Shown here piece after piece: positions 35,496-43,375 of a stretch of 64,000 bases of DNA. The DNA is taken from the NCBI GenBank assembly GCA_944320235.1, contig CALUGQ010000028.1, positions 47,220 to 111,219 on the forward strand. Reading direction: 5' to 3'. Position numbers and translations under genes: made by a program. The DNA comes from an uncultured Prevotella sp. Lineage in GTDB: Bacteria > Bacteroidota > Bacteroidia > Bacteroidales > Bacteroidaceae. Position 1 is the first letter of the stretch. Every line of letters begins with the position of its first letter. The notes beneath the pieces were generated by a model. The model was not told the DNA's origin, made no database searches, and was given only the letters and a program-made list of their open reading frames with translations.

Positions 35496-35582
35496 CGTTT
35501 ATTTTTTCATCATCACAACAAGAAAACTACAGAAATCATCTGCCATACAAAATAATTCCGTAACTTTGTCATCGGTAATCAT
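35496..35582 (-). repeat. 87-bp inverted repeat, right copy
   Basis: Mirror of 35106-35192. Its TAACTTTG (35561-35568) faces right, toward the DUF262 genes. Confidence 0.92.
35561..35568 (+). promoter_or_regulatory. -7 element for the DUF262 pair
   Basis: TAACTTTG in the right inverted repeat, 143 bases before the first DUF262 ATG. Confidence 0.45.
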
Positions 35583-35711
35583 AGCACTTAGTGTTATAAC
35601 GCAGTATTATAAAAATACAACGTTTTTTCGCTAATCACCAAACTTACAGATATTTATAATTCTTTGAACTCACGCTATTACAGAATACAGTGGAAATAAA
35701 CAATTGAAAGA

Positions 35712-37556
35712 ATGAGTAAAATAGGTCAATTCACAATTTCCTCGCTCTGTATGGAAAAAATAGAAAATTCCCATATAGAGATAAGACAGTTTTTGATACC
35801 TTCCTATCAACGAGGATATCGCTGGTCTGAGATTCAAGTAAATGCATTGCTAAATGATGTATACGACTTCTATGAGTCAAGAACTGATGCGCAAGCAAAA
35901 TATTGTTTGCAGCCTATTGTGGTAACACGAGCCTGTGATGGCAAGAGCTGGGAAGTCATAGATGGCCAGCAGCGATTGACAACTTTATGGCTTGTTTTAA
36001 ATTATTTAAACGAAGAAGATGTTTTTAGACTATCTTTTGAAAGCCGTAAGGACATCACTTCTTTTATGAATGATTTGGTCAAGACAAAACAATATAGTCA
36101 CGACACACCAGAACTTCATTTTTTGTCGGAAGCCTATCGTTGCATTGAAACTTGGTTTGAAAAACAGAAAGAAACTACAAGAGGGATAAAGCGTTTAATG
36201 GCTTACACTCTGGCAAATGAAGTTAACATAATCTGGTATGATATTGAGTCTTCGGACAGAAAAAAGAATATTGCGGTATTCAATAATCTGAACGATGGGA
36301 AGATACCATTGACAGATGCTGAACTTGTAAAGGCACTTATCCTTAGCAAACTAAAAGGTAAATATGAAGGAAGAGAATTAGAAATGCGAAAATCCGAAAT
36401 AATGGCTTCGTGGTGTAAAATGGAAAGTGAACTCCGTCGCCCGGATAAATGGAACTTCTTGGTCGGAGAAGACAAGAAAGAGTATTCTTCGCGTATAGAA
36501 CTTCTATTTGACCTAATTGCAGAAAATCTTACAGATAAGGGGAATTACACTACGTTTATTTGGTTTGAAAAACAAATAAACGTAAGAAAGACAGCGACAG
36601 AGGGGAATCGCTTTTGCGTGGAAGCAGAGAATGCAGAAAATATCTGGAAACAGATAGAGAATGCTTTTGCAATCATCAATTCATGGTTCTGTGAGTCGGA
36701 TGCCACAGCACAGCCTGTTATCTATCATTATGTGGGGTATTTGCTTTCTCGTAACCACAAGAAAATAGACGAACTTTTTAGGAAAGCGTCTACGATGGAT
36801 AAAAAAGAATTTGTCGGCTATTTGAAAAAGGCTATTGTGAGAACTGTTACAGACGGAGGCGAACTGAGTAAATTGAGCTATGACAGAAACCCTTATGCGA
36901 TACATAATATATTGCTTTTATTTAATGTGCTGACCAGTTTGTCGATTTCTCGTGGTCCGTATAACCGTTTCCCATTTGACCGTTATCGTGAAATAATGTC
37001 TGAAAAAGGAAATAGTTGGAGTCTTGAACACGTGCATGCTCAAAACTCAGATGACCCCATTAAAACGGCAGATGCGGCTAGAATTTGGATTGATGATGTT
37101 TTACGCGCTTTAAAAGGCGTAGAAATGGTATGTGTGGATGACGAAGAAAATGTAAACGATGAAGAAATTCCTCTTACAGAGACTTTAGAAGAACTTAAAG
37201 CGATGTCAGAATCCTCAGACATAGATATGGAACGGTTTAATTCACTGAAAATGGAATTGGAAAATATATTTAATGGTGAGACAATACATGACTTATGCAA
37301 TATGGCTTTGATTTCAAAAAAGGACAACTCTGCGTTGAACAAATCCATTTTCCCTGTGAAACGAGCAAAAATCATTGAACTTGAAAAAGCAGGAAAATTC
37401 ATACCGCCATGTACGAAAAACGTGTTCTTAAAATTCTATAGCAAATCAGTGAACCAACCTTTTTATTGGGGGATAGATGATCAAAGAAGTTACTTCAAGG
37501 AAATAGAACGTGTTATAAACAAATTTATTACTAATGACAATGAATACCAATTTTAA
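35712..37556 (+). CDS. DUF262/DUF1524 protein, GmrSD-like restriction factor
   Basis: 614 residues. The N-terminal DUF262 (ParB/Srx-like nucleotidase) has QRGYRW (33-38), VIDGQQRLTTLW (82-93) and NNLNDGKIPLTDAELVKALI (191-210). The C-terminal half has a DUF1524 HNH-type nuclease signature, SLEHVHAQN (437-445). This order matches GmrSD, BrxU and SspE, which cut modified DNA or restrict phage using NTP. GC is far below neighbours, indicating acquisition. It overlaps the next gene by 23 bases, so both are translated together. No Dnd/Ssp or BREX modification genes are in the window. Antiphage role is inferred from the family. Confidence 0.85.
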   Translation: MSKIGQFTISSLCMEKIENSHIEIRQFLIPSYQRGYRWSEIQVNALLNDVYDFYESRTDAQAKYCLQPIVVTRACDGKSWEVIDGQQRLTTLWLVLNYLNEEDVFRLSFESRKDITSFMNDLVKTKQYSHDTPELHFLSEAYRCIETWFEKQKETTRGIKRLMAYTLANEVNIIWYDIESSDRKKNIAVFNNLNDGKIPLTDAELVKALILSKLKGKYEGRELEMRKSEIMASWCKMESELRRPDKWNFLVGEDKKEYSSRIELLFDLIAENLTDKGNYTTFIWFEKQINVRKTATEGNRFCVEAENAENIWKQIENAFAIINSWFCESDATAQPVIYHYVGYLLSRNHKKIDELFRKASTMDKKEFVGYLKKAIVRTVTDGGELSKLSYDRNPYAIHNILLLFNVLTSLSISRGPYNRFPFDRYREIMSEKGNSWSLEHVHAQNSDDPIKTADAARIWIDDVLRALKGVEMVCVDDEENVNDEEIPLTETLEELKAMSESSDIDMERFNSLKMELENIFNGETIHDLCNMALISKKDNSALNKSIFPVKRAKIIELEKAGKFIPPCTKNVFLKFYSKSVNQPFYWGIDDQRSYFKEIERVINKFITNDNEYQF

Positions 37557-39594
37557 TGCAACTGACAATAAATACACGTTTTGGGAATTGTTAAACAAGT
37601 TCACAAAAATAGAAATTCCCATTATACAACGTGATTATGCGCAAGGTAGACCATCTGAGGGGAAAATCAGAAATAGACTTGTCAATCATATTGCAGATGC
37701 TCTGAAGAACGAATGCCCTATTGAATTGGATTTCGTTTATGGCATGATAACGGAAAACAAACGAACGGCACAATCTCTTTTCATACCCATTGATGGACAA
37801 CAGCGATTGACCACCCTTTTTCTTCTACATTGGTATGCAGCATGGAGTGAAGGCAAGCTGGATATAGCTAAAGAAACTCTTTTGCATTTCACTTATGAAA
37901 CACGTCCTTCCGCGCATTCTTTTTTGGAATTCATATGTAAAGAGACTATTCCACAAACAATTGCCTCCTTTAAAGATTACTTTGTTCATGAAGCAAGATG
38001 GTTTGACAATACATGGATGTTAGACCCTTCTGTGGAAGCATTTGTCATAATGCTTGATTGTATACACGGTAATGAAATTATCAATTCTTCAATCAATCTT
38101 TTCACGATACTGACAACAACAGATATTGTGTCATTCTATTTCCTTCCGCTTGAAGAATTTGGACTGAGCGAGGAAATCTATACACGTATGAATGCCCGTG
38201 GTAAGCAACTTACTCCTTTTGAGAAGTTTAAATCGAAACTTTTTGCGGCTATTGACTATGATGAAGATCTAAAAAACGAGGTGTCAGAAAAGATAGAATA
38301 CGCATGGGTAGATAATTTGTGGCATTACAGAGAGGAGCAGATTTATACTATCGACAAATATTTCATGAATCTATTGCGTTTTGTGGCATTGGTTACGTTC
38401 TATGAACGTAATCTCGGTGAAAAGCGTAAAAAAGCAAACATCGACTTAGATGATGAAGACCAGCTTGTCAGTGTCTTTGATGACGTAAGTTCAGTGAAAT
38501 TTTTGATTAATGTATTCGATTTGCTTCCTCGTTTGAAGAAATTAGCCGGAAGTGTTATGCTATATCCTTGGGCTAACGATTCGATTGGAACGATAGGAAT
38601 GATGCTTAAGGAAGTCGTATTGAATAATGCTCACGATGATATTACTACTGTACTTCTTCTTTATTCTGCATTGCAATATATGATAAAGCATAAAGATGAT
38701 TCAGGAATGAAAGATTACCTGACAGTTGTTCGTAATATGCTTGTCAATACCAAAGATAAGAGTCAACGTGAATGGCCGAGACTGCTTCCTGTTCTGAAAG
38801 ACCTTGCGTCAGACAATATTTACGAATTGTTGCTTAACCCAGATTTCCGTATAGAAGTTATTTATTCAGAACAGCAAAAGGAAGAAATACGAAAGGCGAA
38901 ACTTATTTCTATAAATTCCCGATTCAAGGCTTTGTTGCAGAAGATTGAAAATAATGTGCATTTCAAAGGAAATATCAATTCATTGCTTGATGGGGCTAGT
39001 GTTGACGGGAAAGTCGATTATAATACACTTGAAAAATTGTATGAGGCCTACAAGTTAATAGCTAAATCTGATTTTGATGAGATTTGGGGGGATTTGTTAG
39101 GAACAGATATATATAAGCAAACCGAGTGGCGTGTAGAATATGATAGTTCTTACGAAAAACATGACGCCATGATTGAATTGGCAAAAGAAGTTATGGAAAA
39201 TAACAACGATGTAAATGGGGTTTTATTAAGAAGAGAACGGAAATTTGTAATTCAAATGCAAGATAAGTATGGAAACCTTTCGTTTGCCAATCAACCGAAA
39301 GAACAATTATATTTATTATATATTCTTTCTACAAGAGTATTAAAATATACGATAGCAGACTTTTTCAACAATGGATATCAATTTGGGTGGCTATCAAAAA
39401 ACATTTCAGGATATAGTCCTTTATTTAAAAAATTTTACGACAAGAGTAGTGGTATGATTTATCAAAGCTATGGTACGTATTTTCAATACAATAGAGGGAT
39501 ATTAGGAAAACGTACACCCAAAGTCCTTATTGCTTATTGTGCCGGTCAAAAGCCTTTCGATCAACTTATAGATTTTGCTTCCGAAAAGAAATAA
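37534..39594 (+). CDS. Second DUF262 protein, large, no visible HNH
   Basis: 686 residues. DUF262 hallmarks recur: IQRDYAQGR (31-39), PIDGQQRLTTLFLLHW (85-100), and MNARGKQLTPFEKFKSKLF in the position of the first protein's LND-type loop. The remaining ~440 residues are helical and unfamiliar; I find no EHxxxQ/N HNH motif like that of the upstream partner. It starts inside the upstream gene (ATG 37534; ATG 37540 also possible), so stoichiometric production is likely. It may be the sensing or NTP-hydrolysing partner to the first protein's nuclease. Low GC, same island. Confidence 0.8.
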   Translation: MTMNTNFNATDNKYTFWELLNKFTKIEIPIIQRDYAQGRPSEGKIRNRLVNHIADALKNECPIELDFVYGMITENKRTAQSLFIPIDGQQRLTTLFLLHWYAAWSEGKLDIAKETLLHFTYETRPSAHSFLEFICKETIPQTIASFKDYFVHEARWFDNTWMLDPSVEAFVIMLDCIHGNEIINSSINLFTILTTTDIVSFYFLPLEEFGLSEEIYTRMNARGKQLTPFEKFKSKLFAAIDYDEDLKNEVSEKIEYAWVDNLWHYREEQIYTIDKYFMNLLRFVALVTFYERNLGEKRKKANIDLDDEDQLVSVFDDVSSVKFLINVFDLLPRLKKLAGSVMLYPWANDSIGTIGMMLKEVVLNNAHDDITTVLLLYSALQYMIKHKDDSGMKDYLTVVRNMLVNTKDKSQREWPRLLPVLKDLASDNIYELLLNPDFRIEVIYSEQQKEEIRKAKLISINSRFKALLQKIENNVHFKGNINSLLDGASVDGKVDYNTLEKLYEAYKLIAKSDFDEIWGDLLGTDIYKQTEWRVEYDSSYEKHDAMIELAKEVMENNNDVNGVLLRRERKFVIQMQDKYGNLSFANQPKEQLYLLYILSTRVLKYTIADFFNNGYQFGWLSKNISGYSPLFKKFYDKSSGMIYQSYGTYFQYNRGILGKRTPKVLIAYCAGQKPFDQLIDFASEKK

Positions 39595-39696
39595 CATAGA
39601 AAAAACGGTACATCTAAATACCGGCACACAGAGAAGCAACGCAACCCATTTTGGCAATTTCACTGCCACGCTGCCCCCTTTTCAACGGAAATTGCG

Positions 39697-39704
39697 TAAC
39701 TTTG
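39697..39704 (+). promoter_or_regulatory. -7 element for aroB
   Basis: TAACTTTG 15 bases before ATG 39720; weak -33. Confidence 0.45.
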
Positions 39705-39719
39705 CAACACATAAAAACG

Positions 39720-40778
39720 ATGAATGAGATGGAGAAACAGAAGATAGTCATTTCGGCCGACCTGGGCCACTCGCTGGCCGAGGCCATAGCCGAGTGCCAG
39801 CCCGACAGGCTCTTTGCGCTGGCCGACGAGACCACGGCGAGGCTCTGCCTGCCACTGGCCGGCAAGTGCGAGGCCATGCGCGAGGCCGGGGTGATAACCA
39901 TACCGCCTACTGACAGCAACAAGACGCTGGAGCAGCTGGCACACGTGTGGGCCGAGCTGGGCCGCCTCGGGGCCACGCGCCACTCGCTGCTGGTGAACAT
40001 TGGCGGGGGCATGGTGACCGACCTCGGGGGCTTCGCCGCCTCGACATTCAAGCGCGGCATAAACTACATAAACATCCCAACCACGCTGCTGGCCATGGTC
40101 GACGCATCGGTGGGCGGCAAGACCGGAATAAACTTCGGCGGGCTGAAAAACGAGGTGGGAGTGTTCAACAACGCCAGCTGCGTGATACTCGACACAGAGT
40201 TCCTGCGCACAATGGACACGGAGAACATGCTCTCGGGCTATGCCGAGATGCTGAAGCACGGCCTCATCAGCGACGAGCCGACATGGGCCGGGCTGCTCGC
40301 GTTCGACATAGAACGCCCCGACCTGGACAGGCTGAGGGGCATGGTGGCCGCGTCGGTGGCGGTGAAGGAACGCATAGTGGAACAAGACCCCACCGAGCGC
40401 GGCTTGCGCAAGGCGCTCAACCTGGGCCACACGGCGGGCCACGCCTTCGAGTCGCTCGCACTGAGCCGCCGCCCCGTGCTCCACGGCTATGCCGTGGCCT
40501 ACGGGCTGGTGTGCGAGCTGTACCTAAGCGCCACGAAAACGGGGTTCCCCACGGACAAGATGCGCCAGACGGTGGCTTTCATCAACGAGCACTACGGAAA
40601 GATGCCAATAACCTGCGACGACTACCCCGCGCTCCTGGAACTGATGAAGCACGACAAGAAGAACACGGCGGGCAGCATAAACTTCACGCTGCTCGGCGGC
40701 ATTGGCGACATACGCATAAACCAGACGGCCACGAAAGAGGAGATATACGAGGCGCTTGACTTCTACCGGGAGGGATAG
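39720..40778 (+). CDS. aroB: 3-Dehydroquinate synthase
   Basis: Second step of the shikimate pathway; NAD- and metal-dependent cyclisation of DAHP. 352 residues from ATG 39720, just after the promoter; an earlier in-frame ATG would lie upstream of it. Motifs: NIGGGMVTDLGGFAAS (NAD loop), PTTLLAMVDASVGGKTGIN, the metal ligands in SGYAEMLKHGL, LNLGHTAGHAFE and PVLHGYAV. GC returns to chromosomal level here, marking the right edge of the island. Followed by array C and the convergent lacI-type gene. Confidence 0.95.
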   Translation: MNEMEKQKIVISADLGHSLAEAIAECQPDRLFALADETTARLCLPLAGKCEAMREAGVITIPPTDSNKTLEQLAHVWAELGRLGATRHSLLVNIGGGMVTDLGGFAASTFKRGINYINIPTTLLAMVDASVGGKTGINFGGLKNEVGVFNNASCVILDTEFLRTMDTENMLSGYAEMLKHGLISDEPTWAGLLAFDIERPDLDRLRGMVAASVAVKERIVEQDPTERGLRKALNLGHTAGHAFESLALSRRPVLHGYAVAYGLVCELYLSATKTGFPTDKMRQTVAFINEHYGKMPITCDDYPALLELMKHDKKNTAGSINFTLLGGIGDIRINQTATKEEIYEALDFYREG

Positions 40779-40910
40779 CCCCTGCCACACTCTCACCGAC
40801 AAGGAGTGGACAGGGCCGCCTCTCAATGGCAAATGAACCGGGGCGGCAGCACTCCCCACAACCGGGATAATGCCTGCACATGGCCACCAGGCAACGCCTC
40901 GCGCCACGAC

Positions 40911-40998
40911 AGGTGCCATATTGCAGCGCGAAACGGGCTGTTTTACCATGCCAAACGTGCCATATTGCATCGCAATATGGCACGTTTGGCTATTTCGC
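40911..40998 (+). repeat. 22-bp unit array C (four units) with perfect hairpin
   Basis: Units start at 40911, 40933, 40955 and 40977. The last two form a perfect 19-bp stem, GCCAAACGTGCCATATTGC against its exact complement, with loop ATC (40950-40990). It lies between convergent aroB and the LacI gene, so it could also terminate transcription. GTTACAGACTG follows at 41012. Confidence 0.8.
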
Positions 40999-41076
40999 TG
41001 TATGTCAGTCAGTTACAGACTGAGCCCGCCAGGCAATAAAAACTTACATTCACCGCATCGCCACCAAGCCGCAAGC

Positions 41077-42102
41077 TCATGCCCGGCGCTTGGCCGACGT
41101 GTCGCGGATGACGAGCTGCTGCGGTACGACTTCGCGGCATACGGTCTTGTCGCCGCCGATATTGCGCAGCAGCATACGGCAGGCCGTTGCCCCCATGAGG
41201 TGCGACTGGTCGACGATGGCCGATAGGCGGGGCGTCACATAGGCCGCGTGGGCATCGTCGGTGAAGCCTATCAGCGCAACGTCGCCGGGTATGCTGAGCT
41301 TCAGTTCCTTTATGGCGGCAAAGGCGGCAAAGGTGATTATGTCGTTGAAGGCGAGTATGGCGTCGGGGCGGTCTGCGCGGCTGAGCATCTGCACCACGGA
41401 ACTGCGCGCCACGCCGTAGTCAATCCTGCCACACGCCACGAGCGTGCGGTCAATCGGTATGCGGTTGTCGCGCAGGGCCTCCAGGTACCCGTGCTTGCGC
41501 CGCCTCACCATGTCGAGGTGGTTGGGACCACCTATGAAGGCTATGCGGCGGCTGCCGGTGTCAATCAGGTGCTGCGTGGCCTGGCGCGCGGCCTCGTCGC
41601 CGTTGGCGGTGACACAGGAGAAACGGTCGGCCAGGCAGGTGCGCCCGCAGAACACGAGCGGTATGCCCATATCGGCCAGCTCGACGAAGTGGGCATAGTC
41701 GGTGGTGTCCTGTGCAAGGCAGGCCACGATGCCCTCAACATGGAGACTGATGAAATTGTCGATGGCGCGCGCCTCGGCCTCGAAGTCCTCATGGCTGTTG
41801 GCGCTTATCACGGAGTAACCGGCCTTGGCCGCCTCGTCCTCGATGCCGTCGAGCACGGCGGCATAATAGTGGGAGACGAGGTTTGGCATTACCACGCCTA
41901 TGACTCTCGGGGCCTCGCGGCGCAGGCTGCGGGCAAAGGGGTTGGGCCGGTAGTTGAGCCTCTTGGCCAGCTCCTTTACGCGCTGCTGCATCTCCTTGCC
42001 TATCTCAGGACTGCTGCGCAAGGCACGGCTCACGGTGGCAATGCTGACGCCCAGCTCCTGGGCAAGGTCTTTGAGCGATGTTCTGCGTTTCAGGTCGGAC
42101 AT
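41077..42102 (-). CDS. LacI-family transcriptional regulator
   Basis: 341 residues from ATG 42102; the 47 upstream in-frame codons are non-protein-like. N-terminal LacI helix-turn-helix: TSLKDLAQELGVSIATVSRA with the hinge RLNYRPNPFARSLR. The periplasmic-binding-protein-type sensor follows (IGVVMPNLVSHYYAAVLDGI, FIGGPNHLDMVRRR, DAILAFNDIITFAAF, IPGDVALIGFTDD). It probably controls a sugar-use gene elsewhere and itself: a LacI-like half-palindrome GCAAACGTTTAC lies 138 bases upstream. No sugar gene adjoins it. Effector unknown. Confidence 0.92.
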   Translation of the reverse strand: MSDLKRRTSLKDLAQELGVSIATVSRALRSSPEIGKEMQQRVKELAKRLNYRPNPFARSLRREAPRVIGVVMPNLVSHYYAAVLDGIEDEAAKAGYSVISANSHEDFEAEARAIDNFISLHVEGIVACLAQDTTDYAHFVELADMGIPLVFCGRTCLADRFSCVTANGDEAARQATQHLIDTGSRRIAFIGGPNHLDMVRRRKHGYLEALRDNRIPIDRTLVACGRIDYGVARSSVVQMLSRADRPDAILAFNDIITFAAFAAIKELKLSIPGDVALIGFTDDAHAAYVTPRLSAIVDQSHLMGATACRMLLRNIGGDKTVCREVVPQQLVIRDTSAKRRA

Positions 42103-42239
42103 GGATTCGGCAAATACAAAGTAAATGAATAGTCTGCAACAGCCCCGCGCCGACGGCCGACCTGCAGCGCAAGGCCGTACAAAGGCGTCAGCCGCAAGGG
42201 CATACACACGTGCAAATATACACAATATAGGCAAAATGC

Positions 42240-42251
42240 GCAAACGTTTAC
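42240..42251. promoter_or_regulatory. LacI-type operator candidate
   Basis: GCAAACGTTTAC is palindromic at 10 of 12 positions around central CG, the usual LacI-family operator form. It lies between the LacI gene and the rightward promoter. Confidence 0.5.
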
Positions 42252-42310
42252 GTTGATTTTTTCGTTTAGGTTACGACAATGTTATGAATTTGTATCTATC
42301 TTTGCACCAA

Positions 42311-42514
42311 TCAAGTTGCCATACGGCTATGCCCGACGGCACGCAAAAGCCTGCCACTGCGTCACCTGCACGCACGGCATGCCCCGAGCGGGAAAGGCGA
42401 GCCCCGCGTTCAGCGGGCAACAACAAAGCAGAATTGAGTAATGAATAGTTGATAATAAGTTAGTTAAAAAAGAATGGAGCAAGATTGTCGTGAGACACCC
42501 TTGCTCCTTATTTT
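42311..42514 (+). ncRNA. Candidate small RNA
   Basis: A TATCTTTG -7 element at 42297-42304 predicts a transcript from about 42311. It would end at the hairpin GGAGCAAG...CTTGCTCC (42476-42507) followed by TTATTTTA. The ~200-base product has no protein-like frame and several internal pairings, for example GCGGG with CCCGC and GTTGCC with GGCAAC. No known RNA family recognised. Promoter -33 is weak. Confidence 0.35.
42476..42514 (+). terminator. Terminator hairpin
   Basis: GGAGCAAG (42476-42483) pairs with CTTGCTCC (42500-42507), then TTATTTTA. Confidence 0.6.
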
Positions 42515-42555
42515 ATGCCATTGCGGCAAGCGGCATTGCCACCGGGGATGCCGCC

Positions 42556-43041
42556 TCACAGCGAAAGCAGCTCGTCGCCCTCGGTATCGCACGAGGTGAA
42601 GCCCATCTGGCGCGCCCTCTCGGCCGGGAAGGTGTAATAAGTGGCGTCGCCCTCGGTGCACAAGTCGCCGCCGGAATCTTCAATTGTGACGTGAATCAGG
42701 GCAAGGTTGCGGCGCATCTCCCGCAGCACGGCGCGGATGGTGAGCTGCGCGTCTGTGGTCATGATGGGCTTGCGGTAGCGCACTTCGAGCTTGGATGTCA
42801 CGCCTGTGGTCTGCAACTTGCGGAACATCACCCACGAAGCGCACTCGTCGATGAGCGTAGCCTGTATGCCGCCGTGGAGCGTGTCCACCCATCCTTGGAA
42901 ATGGGCCTGGGGCTTCCAGAAGCACACCACGCTGTCGCCATCCTCGAAAAACTCCATCCTGACCCCTATCGGGTTCTCCGGGCTGCACCCGAAACAATCA
43001 TATCCTGGCTTCTGCAGCCACGGATTCCTTATCTTTCGCAT
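42556..43041 (-). CDS. PaaI-type hotdog thioesterase
   Basis: 161 residues from ATG 43041 (MRKIRNPW); starts at 43050 and 43047 are possible. A Cys pair (DCFGCSPENPIG) opens the protein, and the hotdog helix is WVDTLHGGIQATLIDECASW with the expected His-Gly-Gly and Asp. RKPIMTTDAQLTIRAVL forms the conserved beta strands. It probably hydrolyses a small acyl- or aryl-CoA; the substrate is not readable. It faces the possible small RNA, with its stop 42 bases from that terminator. Confidence 0.82.
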   Translation of the reverse strand: MRKIRNPWLQKPGYDCFGCSPENPIGVRMEFFEDGDSVVCFWKPQAHFQGWVDTLHGGIQATLIDECASWVMFRKLQTTGVTSKLEVRYRKPIMTTDAQLTIRAVLREMRRNLALIHVTIEDSGGDLCTEGDATYYTFPAERARQMGFTSCDTEGDELLSL

Positions 43042-43067
43042 AAACATCATTGTTTTGGTTACCAACG

Positions 43068-43075
43068 CAAAAGTA
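43068..43075 (-). promoter_or_regulatory. -7 element for thioesterase
   Basis: Minus strand TACTTTTG, 26 bases before ATG 43041. Confidence 0.4.
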
Positions 43076-43316
43076 GCTAAAATATGGCAGACGGCCATCA
43101 ACAGCCTGCGTTTTTAACGCTAATGTACTTCCACATACACACAATATATTATAATGTATGCCACCACGGCCACGCTGAGCATGGCCCTCACAGCCCGCCA
43201 GCACCATACGAAAGCCGGCAAGTTTGCCCGAGGCGGGCACGGCCTGCACAGCAAGGCATTAGCCAAATATGTGTATCCGGGCCAAAGGCAAGCCGCAGAA
43301 ATACCTATTTATGGCT

Positions 43317-43348
43317 ATTGTGCGTATGGATTGAATTTATTACTTTTG
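43317..43348 (+). promoter_or_regulatory. Promoter for hemerythrin-LuxR gene
   Basis: ATTG (43317-43320), 20 bases, TACTTTTG (43341-43348), 27 bases before the ATG. Confidence 0.55.
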
Positions 43349-43375
43349 CAGCGGTAACAACAAATAGGTAGTGCA

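Larger units (their letters stand above)
35075..35711. other. Divergent 637-base region carrying an inverted repeat
   Basis: Very AT-rich. Holds two 87-bp inverted copies (35106-35192 and 35496-35582) that frame 303 bases of unique DNA. The unique part contains a TATCTTTG (35277-35284) and a 9-bp dyad (35248-35272). No convincing gene. Confidence 0.75.
42103..42555. other. Intergenic stretch with operator and possible small RNA
   Basis: Holds the LacI-like site (42240-42251), a plus-strand TATCTTTG (42297-42304) and a terminator hairpin (42476-42514), with no convincing ORF between them. Confidence 0.6.
43042..43375. other. Divergent intergenic region
   Basis: Minus-strand TACTTTTG (43075-43068) for the thioesterase and plus-strand promoter (43317-43348) for the hemerythrin-LuxR gene. 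Nothing else recognised. Confidence 0.55.
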
